This document shows positions 52,373-64,000 of a stretch of DNA of 64,000 nt, in pieces. Within the stretch, counting starts at the first letter, position 1. Each line of letters starts with the position of its first letter. The stretch comes from Hydnum rufescens UP504 (lineage: Eukaryota > Basidiomycota > Agaricomycetes > Cantharellales > Hydnaceae): assembly GCA_014904985.1 (NCBI GenBank), contig MU129038.1:8389-72388 (forward strand). The letters are read 5' to 3'. The notes under the pieces were generated by a model. It ran no database searches. It saw only the letters and a program-made list of their open reading frames with translations, and was not told where the DNA came from. Both the position numbers and the translations under genes were made by a program.

Positions 52373-53012
52373 TGTCAGGGCCATGCTGCGATGAGGGCAC
52401 CAAACAAATGTAAACACAAATAATTCTGGCTAAGTCCGGTGTAAGTCCAGCTAAGTCCGCAAGAATCTGGGCAAGAATGAGATAAGGAGGTTAGGGATGT
52501 TGGAGGAGCAGTCCAGCAGCCCGGAAGGGACTAGGTGGAAATGAGCACAGCGGTCCTTAAGCTCATGGAGTCAACTGGATGATACTCGGAGCTGTAGTCC
52601 AGAGTAACAGCGGAAATCCTGAGATTATGTAATATGAATATGGAATACATGAAGGCTGACCTGTAGTCCAGAGTAACAGCAGAAATCCTGAGAGACCAAA
52701 GCTGGGGTCTCTGGACTTCACTCTCAGACTACTTATACATGATGACTATACTACGGGGGAGTGATCGCTAAACTGTGGGTGGTTACAAGGGGGACAGGAA
52801 CAGGAACAGGAACTTGGCCAGGGGGCAAACCGGAAGCAATGGGAAATGAAAGGGAAATGAAACCAAGATAGGGTTGGATCGGAGTCAAACCAGAAGCAAA
52901 GTGGACTTGGGTGAAGGAACTAAGTGGAGAACTGGACTGGAGGTGGGTGGACAAGGACCGGAGTGACCCGGAGTGGACCAGAGTGGACCAGAGTAAGGGA
53001 AAAACCCTGACA
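52373..53012 (-). mobile_element. 5' LTR of Ty3-B copy 2
   Basis: 640 bp with ends TGTCAGGG / CCCTGACA and followed outside by the target duplication GGCCC (53013-53017). TATAAG at 52737-52732. Differs from the 3' LTR at scattered former CpG sites and one short indel near 52890. Confidence 0.93.
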
Positions 53013-53017
53013 GGCCC

Positions 53018-53377
53018 CTGGGACCGGCTAACCTGATTTCTGTGGTTCAGGCAGGGGCCCCTGTGTGGGACTTCACATATCAAACCAAGCTCCAACTTAT
53101 AGATCTCAACTAGGACTCTCTCCTGTACCACTGTAGTAGAACCAACTTCTATTATGAGGAGTATGTACAAACTATGGACACAGAGGAGTATTTATACACA
53201 GGAGTGGGATTAGAAAACTATAAGACATGATGTAGTTATACACAGGGGTGGAATTAGAAGAGTATAAGTTGTGAGATGAGGTCACTGGGACATTAGAAGA
53301 GATTATGGTTATTTGAGTCTTGTGGAAAAAGAAGAGAAGTCCATAGATTGAGTTGATCAGTGGAGATATTGGAGAGA
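53018..53377. other. Flank of chromovirus, no gene
   Basis: Single-copy sequence with a CAGGGGCCCCTG palindrome near 53053. With the left flank the empty target reads as a GGGGCCCC-type palindrome. No coding signal found; it may be the 3' untranslated part of the minus-strand gene ending at 53378. Confidence 0.4.
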
Positions 53378-56300
53378 TCAAACTGAATGGGAGATAGTGA
53401 CACAGAGCTGGTCATTGAGGTCAGATTGGTAGGATAGACAGGCACACCAGAATGTGTCACTGGGCACTGTGTTACTGAAGGTTGATGTTGATGGTCTGTA
53501 CAGGTTTGGATTAGAACCCAGACCCATTGTACTTAAGCCTAAATCGACACTGAGGCCTGAACCTGAACCATCAGAGTTCCAAACACCACCTGGACCAACA
53601 CCAGGGTGCATCGTGGCCACAGGATTTGAACTTGATGTCACCAAACGATCCAAATTCAAAGTCGCTGAAGGTTCCAAATTCAAAGCCATTGAATGGTCCA
53701 AATTCAAAGTTCCCAAATAATTCAAACTCGAACTCACTGGAGGCTCCAATCTTGAACTTGCTGGAGGATCCAATCTTGACCCCACTGGAGGACCTGATCT
53801 TGCACTTGCTGGAGGATCCAATCTTGAACCCACTGGAGGACCCAATCTTGAACTCGCTGGAGGATCCAATCTTGAACCCACTGGAGGACCCAATCTCAAA
53901 GTCACTGAATGACTTGAAGTCATGGGAGAATTTGATGCCAAAGCCATTGGGTTATCAGAGTCCAGAGAATCAGAGTCAGATTCATCAATGAAGGGCTTTG
54001 ATTGAATGCAAGTAGACCTCACAATGCCCTTGGACTTGGCAGCAGAAGCTGGGGCTTTCTGAGATTTCTGCAAGGTCAGTTTGGGCTGCCTTGTTGAAGT
54101 TGTGGTTGACTTGGATCCAAAGTCTAGCCCTGCATCTTGGACACAGCGGACTGCATTACCATCCCTGTCAATGACCAATGGGACAGCAGTGTCATCATCA
54201 GCATCATCCTTGCCCCATATTTCAAGCTTAATGGGGCAGCTATTCCCCTTTTGGAACTCAGAAACAAGGAATCTCCACTGTCCACCTTCCCAGCTCTTGT
54301 TGGTGTGGCTTGGATGTGGAGCAGGGCATTCTTCTTCAAGCAGCCACCCAATGAAGCGAATATGATGCTGGCAAAGCAATTTAAGTAATCGGACCCAAGG
54401 AACAGAAACCAGAAACCAGGCATGGCCATTGGAGATGAACAAGTTCCTCAAATACTTTGAGGTTGTAGAGTAGGCTGAGTCTCTGGTCTTAAGTTCATGT
54501 TCTTGCCATACTTTTTCTGCCTCTTCATGCCACTTCAAAATTCCAGTAGCATCCAGCCGCTCATTCATGAGTTTAACAAACAGCTCCTCAAGAGACTTCT
54601 TCAGATTAAACTGCTTCTTGGCAAGCTGTTGGATTTCTGAAGATCCAAAAAGGATGCATTCTGTGCATGGGCAGCATATGCATCAGGCCAAGAGCAAACA
54701 ATGAATGCAACAACATGGGCATCAAGAGTGGCCATGTGCTGAATTTCACCCATGAGAAGCTTCTTTTTCTGATGGATGTATTTGGCAAGCTTGGTGCCAC
54801 TTGTGACTTGGACATCCTTATCCACCTTCAATTGTTGGGCAAGTGATCGCAGGTCATCTAGCCATGCCTCTAGGCAATCGGCGTCCCCATTGAACTGTTC
54901 TTTCTCCTTGGCATATTTGAGTCGAAGTCCACCTGGAGACACTAAAAAGTGGAAGGGGTTTATCAGCATCAACTAAACCATCACAATAAACACAGAGTAC
55001 TAACATTTGGGAAGACCAGCAAGTTTCTGTTTTCGACTATATCCATTGAACAGATTAGGCAGCCACTTGGAGTGGAAAGAGTCACCAAGATTTGCCAGCC
55101 AGAGGACTTGATGCAGTGGGCAGTTATATTTTTTGGCCATTGCTCCCAAAGTGTGATGAAAGGCCTCAGTAACCCCATGCACTCCATCCACCAGTGCAGT
55201 AGGAAAGGGACCCCTATTGTACTGTGGTTGGTGAGGCTGGCCTTCTCTGTCACTGCTCAATCAGGTGTCATCAATGTTGTCATCATCTTCGATGTCACTA
55301 ACACCCGCTTCAATATCTGAGCCCAGATCAGCATCTCATGACTCCACTTCATCCTCTGAAATTGCTTCCACTCCCTTGCCCTTGCCATAGGGGACCTTGA
55401 AGGGTACACCAAGTTGTTTTCTTCAAGTGGACTTCAAAGTTGGCAAGGTGTGTGCATCAGTCGCTGGGAGTTGGATTGATGGCAACACTTGACCCTTGGG
55501 ATGATGAATGGGCAGCACAGGAACTGGTGCAGAAGGGTGAGTGCTTGTTATAGTGGGATTCACGGAGGGGTGACTTCCTGACAATGGCAATATGGACGGT
55601 TGGGACTCTGGATTACTTAGGAGGAAGAAGTTAGATCATACAAGATGAACTGAAACCCAATCAAACATACCTTGACTTCTTAAGAGCCTTCACCAACTTC
55701 AGGATTTTGATCTCAAATTGCTCCAGCTTGAGACCGCAAGTGTTGGCAAAGAAGGCCAATCCTTCAATGATGCCAAGAGTGCCACATGGACCCCACCTCA
55801 TCTCTTTAGCAAGACAAGATACATTTATGCCTTGAAAGACATGATTAAGAGTGTGATCAACGAACTCACAGTCTTCACTGGGATCTGCCCCTTGGTCAGG
55901 GAGGGACCAGAGTAGGGTGTCGACCTGGGTAGCATCCCAGACATAGAGAAGATCCCCTGGGCATGCTTCTGGAATGCTAGTAGGCAGATTAAGTGCCAAC
56001 ATCTGTGCGTCATCAAGCAATTTGCGAGGGTCGCCAATTCATTGTGCTTCATCCAACAGCTGGTCAGGCATATCAGATTCTGGCATAGACCCTCCATCAT
56101 CAGAGGAAATGTCCACAACTGAGGATGGTCTGACATGACTGCCAGATAGAAGCACTGTGGGTTCTTCATTGTACCCAAATGTTGAAGATGCACGTTCAGG
56201 TTCAGAGCTTTGGATGGGTAGGAGAGGAGGATTGTTGGGGTAGTCTACCTGACTGGAAGTAGGAGTTCCATTCAGAAGTGATGCTGATCTCCAAGACTCA

Positions 56301-56830
56301 TGCTGATATTTGACTTCAGGGATTTTAGGGTGAGATTCAAGTTGGATATATGCCTGATTCTTAGGGGGTTGTGAGGGGGTTGATGTGATGACATGAAACT
56401 TCTTGTTCCTCTGGTTGCCTCCAGGCAGACACGATTTTTCCTGCCATAGACATCATGTAAGAACAGGAGCAGGGATTCTAAGTAGAGGCATACATACCAT
56501 ATTGGCAGTTTCATCATTGACTTCATCATTAGCTTCATCATCTACCTTGCACCTGCCAATATTGATCTGAGGATATGATGGTTCCTGAGATGTCACATTC
56601 TGCTGTGAATAATAGGTGAGCTCAAACTTGCAAGACAAGAAATCAGGAGACATATGATTTTGGATGACTCCTGTGCACCTGAGGATGATGGTTCCTCAGA
56701 TGGGTCATTGAAGGCTTTGCATTTGGGGACTCGCAGTTGTGATTTTTGGTATGTGACAACTTGGTGCATTGTGAAAACACCCTTCACAAATTTTCTGGCT
56801 GGGTTGTTGAAGAAATAGTTCTAAAACTCC
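53378..56830 (-). pseudogene. Decayed multi-exon hypothetical gene
   Basis: I do not recognise it. Exons read on the minus strand: about 56830-56645 (FVKGVFTMHQVVTYQKSQL), about 56625-56498, 56440-55671 (EPERASSTFGYNEEP; SSVVDISSDDGG; DLLYVWDATQVDTLLWSLP), 55615-55005 and 54941-53378. Introns 56441-56497, 55616-55670 and 54942-55004 have GTATGT or GTTAGT donors and AG acceptors with matching phase. The fourth exon has TGA codons and GVTEAFHHTLG; the last has a basic-rich IHQKKKLLMGE region, a frameshift near 54640, and a C-terminal repeat of LDPPAS / LGPPVG units (53730-53920). Stops are mostly TGA. Probably a basidiomycete-specific protein. Confidence 0.6.
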
Positions 56831-57438
56831 CCAAGCTTGAAAATAACGTTTCAGGGTGATATTGGGCAACACTTCCAGTCAGAGACCCAGTGTATGGTGA
56901 GATGGGGACAAGGAGAGTGTAATAGAATTGTAAAGAGAGTGAGCAATGTCTTGGTCTTGAGTTGGAGAAAAACAATGGTGAAGCAAATGCCACCCCCCAC
57001 AGTAACAGTTCCCACTACTCTATCCAGGAGATTCAAGAAAATATTCAGGAATTTCCCAAGACCGAGCTGTCTGGAATGTGCTGGCTTGTGGTTCAGAGGT
57101 GCGACAAATTTAATATGACGGTCCCAAAGGAGAGTGGATGATACGCAAACGATCCACCTCTCCAGCTGAGATGCTCAAGAGATAACTCAGGAGCCTCTCA
57201 AGCAGAGTGGTTGGTGCATTTTTGGTGTGTAGTGAGAACATCTTGCTTGGTATTTGCCAATCTATTCAATGCCTCAATGGAATACTGATAAATGCCATTC
57301 CCATATGTAGATATACATACATCCATACATACATGCAGGATTAAAAAAAATGGAGGTGATGGGACAGGGTAGAAGAACAATGAGAGAATAGCAAAAATAT
57401 TAATCATCACCCTCTGCTACAAATGACTTCATTGGGCT
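56831..57438. other. Spacer between two decayed genes
   Basis: Lies between the minus-strand stop at 57439 and the next gene's first recognised exon. It contains short ATAC repeats (57305-57335) and an adenine run near 57343. No coding reading is supported. Confidence 0.4.
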
Positions 57439-60400
57439 TCAGAAAGAGGGTCGGTGCTGAACATGAAGAATCCCACTGGATGAACCATTCTTGGGACTCC
57501 ATGGACCCAATGGCTTCATATGGCATTTGCGTGAGGGGTGAGAATACCTGACGGACGCATCTGCCAGAGCAGCCAAATCTTTTGCCTTCTGGGCAAGCTC
57601 ATGAACCAAAATATTGTACAGTCCTCCAGTAACATAGAGAGGGACCCAGAATGGCACGATATTGTGGTTAAACTGATCCATGTGGGAATTCATGATCATC
57701 ACTAAATGTCGCCATACCACATGATCAACCTCATCCAGAGCTTCCAACAGCCACTTCATGCTTAAATCCACTCAATCCATAACCTGTGGTGGAGGATAAT
57801 CACAATCATGTACAACTGGAGGATAGCGATAGAAGTCCAGGAAGCAATAGTGAATGTAATGCTGTAAGGAGGCGTCTGCACCAGGAGGCAGAGGAAAGGG
57901 GTGTAACTCCCATAGGTCACCAATCTCTCGATGGGGAGGTGCATGCTCCAGTAGGGTGGCAAGATCACTCGGGGATGTCTGGTATGAAAAGGACATCTCA
58001 ACGTAATTGGGATCCAGCACATATCGAAATGAAAAAACGGCTTCATGCCGACTGACAGGCACTGAAACAGCCTGTTCAAATTCCCACAGCGAATAATGAC
58101 CTGAGACAAATTGCTCAAGAATGAGGTCCCGCCTCCACTGGGATTTAAAGGCCAGCAACACTTTTTGCTTCTTGCATGCCGGGCCTTTTGCTGTTTTGTT
58201 CTTACAAACATGAACCCCGAGAAGACCATCATGCCTCAGCAATTGGAAAATTGCCTTGATGTCTATGTTGGCAGTGACACCAAAGAATTCGATGTGATAC
58301 CAATCGCCGACAACAACAAGTGGATTGAGGTCTTCCACTGTTTCCCCAGAAGGCTCAAGACCAACTTCATTTGTACCCCCTTGGTTGTCACAAGGCGAAA
58401 GTAGCGGAGTGATTGGCAATGCTGCTTGAAAGGGGGGATCCACTGGCATATGGTCCTGAGGAGGGGGTACAGCTTGCTGCACATCCTGCATTTTGGAATT
58501 GCCAGGGTCAGGGGGAGACACCACAGGACACACAGGTGTCTCCTGCTCTTGATGGTTGATTTCCATCTCTGGCCCATATTGCTGATTGGGGGGGGGAATG
58601 AGGAGGGGAATGGCGAGGAGGGGATCAGTGAGGGGATCAGCAAGGAGGGGATCAGTGAGGGGATCAGCGAGGAGGGGAACAGCAAGGGGAATGGCGAGGA
58701 GGGGATTGGTGAGAAGGGGAATAGCGAGAAGGGGAATGGCAAGAAGGGGAACTGCAAGAAGGGGAACGGAAGTGATGAGGAGAATGGAAGCGGGAAGGAG
58801 GCAAGCGACATGAGGGGGAACGAGAATGAGACCGACAGGAAGGGCGATGAGGAGATGCCGAATGACAGGGGGAGTAACATGAAGCATGGCAGTAATCACC
58901 CTGAGAATATCGTTGTGAACCACACTCACAACTGGGTAAGTGACGGCCAGTATCTCGAGGTCGATTCTTCTTATGCGGCATGCTGGCCTTGGATTTGAGC
59001 ATGGCTGGGACCATCTCTGAAGCACATAAGTCTCCAGGGTGGTGTGGTACACCTTACGCTTGCTCTGAGCAGCCAGAACCATCGGACAGATGTGCTCATG
59101 GGCATCTGCATTTCCTGCCAATGCCAGACCCAGGTTGGCAGTGACCTGTGCCCACAGGGGATCTTCATTCTGGGCCTTCTCAATCTGGGCCACAATGCAT
59201 GCCTTTGCAGTGATCTCTGTGTCATTCAAACACAGCTCCTCATCATCTTCAACAGACAGATCAGAATCCAAATCATTCCACTCTGGAAGATTGGTTGTGG
59301 CATCGACCTGAGGGGTTAGATCCTCATGGTCTAGATTGGGGGGGGGGTAGGCTCTTCATCGAGATTGATCTCAGCATCAATAGCAACGAGTTCACCTTTT
59401 CCTTCCAGTGGCGAGGTCCTATGAGATGGCAGTGGCACCACATGGCAAAGGGTGACTGATGAAGGACTGAGGAGATTAGCGAGTGTTGCAGCCATAGCAC
59501 TGTCCACTTTGTGAAGGCTGGCACCAAACAAACCGTTGAAGATGGACCATATAGACTGATTATTATTGGATATGAAGATCAGATACTGGATGTACCAAGG
59601 TGATGGATGCTTGACCTCCGCTGCTCAAGACATCTTCCTAATTTCCACAAAATCCCCATGTGGCTCAGTACATTCAGCAACACATTGAGCGGCCTCCTGG
59701 GTCTCTGGGTTGGAAACAGAACTGAAGGAATCTAGAGGATGGACCTCCCTCTCCTCCAAAACCCAAAACCCATGCTAGGGAACACCGTGGCACTCCAACT
59801 CAGCAACTGGGACATCCACATTATCCACGATGAAGAAACAACCGATCAATGAGTGATTGACTCCAAAACAAGGCAGCTCCAAACCACAGACAAAGGCTAT
59901 ATGATCAAGGGTGCAATGCATGAGAAGTTGTGCGGTTGCAAGCATCTCTGCTTCAGTGTCCTCAATGGCCACAACCTCCTTAGTAATTGCATGCTTAGAG
60001 TAGGATGCCTGGGCAGCTTCCGGTAGTTCTCGATCCCTACTCTTGACCAGAAGCACCACCAAGTCAGAGTGGTGGTTGGGTCGGAAGAGTGACATGTCGT
60101 TGAGGTCCAAAAGGAAAAACTGCACAGCCTCCAACCACCGGCAGTAACAGTCAAACACAAATATAAGCTTCCCATGCATTTCACTGATCCAGCAGTTATT
60201 GAGGTACCAATCGTGTGTGAGGCGAACTTTGCCAAATGGTAAGAACGGCGTGGTTCAGTGCTGGAGGAGATAGGGACAATGCGGGGCATTGCAATTGTAA
60301 ATGTGCCTCACACACAGCTTGTCAATGAATGACCAGGCCGAATGTGGTTGCTGCCAGGATCGAACATCACAGGGAGACTCAGGCCAATGTCTATGCAGGG

Positions 60401-60630
60401 TTTCTCCAGGTAGCATGGAGTTAAGGCCAGAAAACAACAGGTTGAAAGGGGGACATGCTGGAATGGTGCCAGGGTTCTCCAACAGTCCCAATAGTTCCTC
60501 AGACATATCCTTCTCCCAAAGGGTATTGGTGTATTTGAGTACCCAGCCTTGGATACTGACAAAACGGTTGTCAGAGATAGGCCATTCACTGATGGCATCT
60601 TTGAAGACCAAGTTCAGGCTGGTCAGCCAT
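57439..60630 (-). pseudogene. Decayed ~1050-codon hypothetical gene
   Basis: I do not recognise it. A single minus-strand frame runs from about 60630 to 59331 (NLVFKDAISEWPISDNRF; CRWLEAVQFFLLDLND; LVVLLVKSRDRELPEAA) with stops at 60255, 59775 and 59627. It slips by one at a cytosine run (59338-59347) and continues open from about 59330 to 57772 and, past one TGA, to 57439. The second half has an acidic start (VEDDEELCLND), a Pro/Leu repeat (about 58820-58600), then DWYHIEFFGVTANIDIKAIF and ELHPFPLPPGADASLQ. The 5' end is cut by KDZ copy 2 at 60631. No transposase or enzyme motif is evident. Confidence 0.55.
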
Positions 60631-63600
60631 ATTTGATACCTATGATAGGTATCAAATCTCGGGCACTATTTGGTACTTAAGTAGGTCTAATAGTGATGGG
60701 GTGCCATAGGGGTGCCAATCAATAATTCAATATTGGAGAATCATTGGAATCAGCCCCAATGGGGCTCCAATAGGGCATATGGGGCCCCATTATGGTTCAA
60801 TGGGGCCCTATTATGGCCCCAAAATGAGCCTTCCTCACGGCTTCATCTTTTTGCATCACCCAAATGGGGCCCCATTATGCAACTTGAGAACATTTTGTTG
60901 GCCAGGCACAATAGTATATTGGGGGTATCTCCAGCATCTAAGTCTAAGGGGCTAACTAATAGTACATTTGTGACCAGTGTGCTAGGTTAATCCTCATGTC
61001 CCAGAACCAGATCAAGGGAGGTTAGGAATGTGAGGTCCTCTGCCTCAGGTCCTTCTTCCAACTCCCCATTTTCATCATCATCAGAACTTGCTTCTTCAGC
61101 CTCTTCTTCCCCAGGTGATAAAACTTCCTCAGCCTGGGCTCTACCTTGTCGGCAGACCCATGCCCTCTGTAATGGAGGCAGTTGGTCTGGAATGTTTCCC
61201 CAGTCCACCCACCCATCCCTACCAAGAAGTCCTGCTGTGTGATGTTTCCAGTTGTTGACCAGGTCATGCAAGTGATGTAACTCCATTAAGACAAAGAATT
61301 TGACATCTTCATCTGTCCACATCCCCAGAGTTGTTAGTTTACATTCAGTCAAGTTGGAAGGAACCCCTACCATTGCAAAAATCAAAGGCATGCTGGGTAG
61401 CAGCATACTGCTTTGTGAACCAGCAACATAGATTGGAGAGTTCAGCTTTGCAGCACCTAAGCTCCTCTTGGCAGTTTGCCAGCTCCTGGGCATGTCGGAT
61501 GCCCTCACGGACTTCTTTGTCTGCAAGCCAAGCAGGGACCCTCCCATCTGGAAAATTTGCCATGTCCTCATGATGAGGCACTTGCCAAATATCTTCATCC
61601 ACATCCAACTTATAAACAGATGATGAAATTTCTGGAGGGATATATGCATCCCTTGCAACATTCCCTTTTCCTCTAAGTTTCATCATCTGCTGTCGGATAT
61701 CCTCATATCACTTCAGTGTTGCTTGAATCCAAGAGACTCGACCCTTCATTGCCTTCTCCACATGCTCCTTAGTCTTGTGATCCAGCTGGTGACTTGTGTC
61801 AGCATGCTCCAGCCCAACAAGCTCAAATTTACATGTGCAAAGCTTCATCAGGAGCTGGTCCCTCACAACCCGGACATTCAGCTGGAGGTTTATCCACTTG
61901 TTGGTCTTTAACCGCTCCAACTCCTTGTGGGACTTCTGATCCAAGAGATGAAGTTCCTGGGTCTTTCTTGAAATATTACTCTCAAGGCGCTGCACACTAG
62001 CCTGTATCTCTGTAATATTCAACTGTAGCTCATCCTCCACTGCAATTGTCACATTATCAGTTGCAAGACCTGCAAGCTCGTCCATAAGTTCCTTCAGATG
62101 CACCCGGAGTGAGTCTGCAGACTGGGACATAGACAGGATGTGTTCTATTGCACGGGATCCCTTTGTCTTTGACTGGCGAGGGACTAGTCTGCTTTGAAAA
62201 GAGCACTGTTCCTTGAACTGGCCCAAGAGATACTGGACTGAGGCCCCATCCAGTTTCTCCTGAGCCTGAGCCTCACGTCCTACAGTGCGCGACACATGAT
62301 CACAGAGCCATTTCCCTGCACCCTCTTGCTTGAGCTCATCTATATGCTTGACTTGAAGATCAATTATGAAGAGATGGCGATGGTACTAGCAAGAGATTGA
62401 CCATCAGTCTATCTCATCAACTTAGCTTAGCAAGTGAATGTACATACACCAGTGACCCTTAGACCAGGAATAAGTCATCTGAGCTCACTCCAGAACCTCT
62501 CACACCCCTCACCATCAGACAGACCCCATTTTTCTGACTTCCGGGGGTGATACCACAGTTGGCAAGTCCATTGATGGCCATAAGCATGGAAAACAGAGAC
62601 ACCAAACTCAATCCGTCCCATCCATTCAGGCATGATGTTCCACTTAAGGAGACTATGATGGATTTGACATGCAATATCATACAACAGCCTGACTGTCCAA
62701 TCCTTAGGTAGATCTTTGAGGAGTGCCGAGATCAGAGCAAAGGCATAGAACTGTTTTTCACCAGCAGTATGCATATTGGCAATGTAGATTGGACTATCAT
62801 GCCGACATAGCATAGCCATTAGCCATGTGTCATCAAAGTGCTGAGTGGAAGCCTTGATGCGATCACCATCAGCTGCAATGAATGAGTCGCCACAGGTGTC
62901 AAGAACAGAATTTGGAATATTCATTCCTGGTTCAATGGAATCATCATCACATGGCCTGTTTCTATCATCCTCCACTGACTCATCTGCCTTTTGCTTCCTG
63001 CCTGCTCCAGCTGGACTCTTTGTTGGTTGAACCTCATTGATCCTGGCAGCCATATCATCAAGGTCTGCCTGCAGAAGCTCGACTGTCCTTGGAGAGAATA
63101 TCTCTGGGTCCCAGGCACCTGTCTGACCCTCAAAGCCTTTTCTCTAGTCTTTGTCATGGTTGCATTTGAGTTGAAAGTTTGCATCTATGCAAACAATGAC
63201 AGTGGCCTGAAGATCAGCCGCATGCCTCCCTCCGAAGCAAAGAGCACAGCGTGATTGCAAGTATGTGCTTGGACACTCCAGGGCACCATCAACTTTAGTA
63301 GGCCCGGTGAAATTGTGTGCATTCAGATATACTCAAGCTGGGATTGAGGTTTTTTCATTGAGTGCAGGGGTAGGAGGGTGATCAGAGGACAGAGTGGAGT
63401 TCAATGATTCACGAAAAGAATTGATGATTTTTGTCATCTCTGCCTTCACCAGTCTAACAAGAACTTGATAGTGGGTGAGAGCATTGGCAAATCGTCCATG
63501 AAGGGAATCCCCAGTTGCAAATTCATGGCCACGAGCCTTTAGATATTTCGTAAGGGTTGCTGCCCAGGCTCATTCATTAGGTGCCATATTTACAAAGAGA

Positions 63601-64000
63601 TCTGATACAAACTCCAACATATCCATGCTCACAGCCAAAGTCAGAGCCAATGGAGAGCATGGGAACAATCCCTGGCTCACAAGCTGGATTGCTGCAGGGC
63701 AATGAGAGCAAACAACCAAATCAATGTCCTCCAAATATTCCATATGCACACAAACAATCTTCAGTATGTGATGACGCTGCGAACACATACAGGGTTCTAT
63801 GGAATCAACCTGGGCCCCAGTGTTCCATTCTCTTTGAAACCTCATAAAAGGACGAATCAGTGACGGGAGGACATCGTCACCCCACCAACGAGCCTGTGCG
63901 TGTTTCCGCCATGCATGATGAGATAGTTTGTCTTGGACAACACATACATTGGCCTCAGGTGCCATTTCCAGCTCGAAATTGATGTCTAAGTGGTGGGATT
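60631..64000 (-). mobile_element. KDZ DNA transposon, copy 2 (runs off window)
   Basis: Inverted, nearly identical counterpart of 28749-32109. Terminal hairpin at 60631-60657, GGGGCCCC repeats at about 60760-60880, transposase to the window edge. It interrupts the 5' part of the gene at 57439-60630. Differences from copy 1 are few and include CpG changes (for example CACGC versus CATGC near 63252). Confidence 0.85.
60987..64000 (-). pseudogene. KDZ-family transposase, copy 2
   Basis: Same domain order as copy 1: cysteine cluster and GLFPCSP (about 63670), CIDANFQLK (about 63185), LLYDIACQ (about 62680), GEGCERFWSEL (about 62500), helical domain (62295-61708), KLDVDEDIWQ, acidic tail to 60987. 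It shares copy 1's in-frame stops after MAPNE, IPA and ATLK and the TAG near 63142. At about 63115 it keeps a T that copy 1 lost, so DPEIFSPRTVELL stays in frame here. Confidence 0.88.

Larger units (their letters stand above)
46279..53012 (-). mobile_element. Ty3-B chromovirus, copy 2 (full length)
   Basis: Complete minus-strand element with 5' LTR 52373-53012, 3' LTR 46279-46909, self-priming site, Gag, protease, RT-RNase H, integrase with chromodomain and polypurine tract. Perfect 5-bp target duplication GGCCC (46274-46278 and 53013-53017). A fragment of the LTR-C family (49912-50564) replaces the protease-RT linker. Numerous stops and an RNase H Asp-to-Asn change make it inactive. The two LTRs differ mostly at former CpG sites. 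Confidence 0.95.

Noticed and set aside
58600..58820. Leu/Pro repeat (PLLAIPLL-type) considered as membrane segments
   Set aside because: It is a 15-bp simple repeat. An overlapping frame reads as Ser/Arg/Pro-rich disorder, and Pro and Asp interrupt any helix.

Overview
The window looks like a transposon graveyard from a filamentous fungus, most likely a mushroom-forming basidiomycete (Agaricomycetes). Reasons: Ty3-type LTR retrotransposons with fungal-style Gag and chromodomain integrase, a KDZ (Kyakuja-Dileera-Zisupton) transposase, a MUB1/samB-like MYND fragment, and short 50-65 nt GT-AG introns with CTAAC-like branch points in the host-like genes. I see no intact long gene, no rRNA or tRNA and no CRISPR. 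Most frames are broken by TGA codons at former CGA or TGG codons. Copy-to-copy differences are mainly CpG-to-TpG/CpA, the signature of cytosine-methylation decay or a RIP-like process.

Layout. 1-20911: two head-to-tail, mutually damaged copies of one large LTR retrotransposon family (here Ty3-A). LTRs are about 1.63-1.69 kb (TGTGGAAG...CTTCTATA). Gag-protease lies at 861-2844, RT-RNase H-integrase at 9882-13142. Unusually, two further gene-like units (ORF3, ORF4, each with its own TATA box) lie between integrase and 3' LTR in both copies (4776-8660; 13710-19020). A solo LTR of the same family (13763-15390) sits inside ORF3 of the second copy. 20912-28567: low-gene DNA with a three-exon hypothetical gene (minus), two blocks of one 63-bp minisatellite around a decayed MUB1/samB-like fragment, and a small coiled-coil gene. 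28568-32109: KDZ transposon. 32113-34997 (minus): Gag-protease of a Ty3-A relative, cut by a KDZ end and by a foldback repeat (34998-35655).

35656-46273 holds the least expected structure: two segments of a decayed multi-exon gene built from about 300-bp units. Each unit has an inverted repeat near the exon end and a second inverted repeat inside the following short intron-like segment. The stems differ in sequence between units but stay paired. The segments are split by a second solo Ty3-A LTR (35883-37510), a truncated chromovirus (Ty3-B copy 1, 38247-44181, minus) and a nearly perfect 1.03-kb palindrome (44182-45210). 46274-53017: a full-length chromovirus (Ty3-B copy 2, minus) with a 5-bp GGCCC target duplication, a chromodomain integrase and a primer-binding site that matches its own predicted 5' RNA end (Tf1-like self-priming). 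53378-60630 (minus): two long decayed multi-exon or long-frame genes of unknown function. 60631-64000 (minus): a second, nearly identical KDZ copy running off the window.

Working logic: Gag, protease, RT, RNase H and integrase would form virus-like particles that copy and insert the LTR elements, and the KDZ transposase would cut and paste its own element. Essentially every copy here is disabled, so this is a record of past activity plus a few non-transposon pieces of unknown role.
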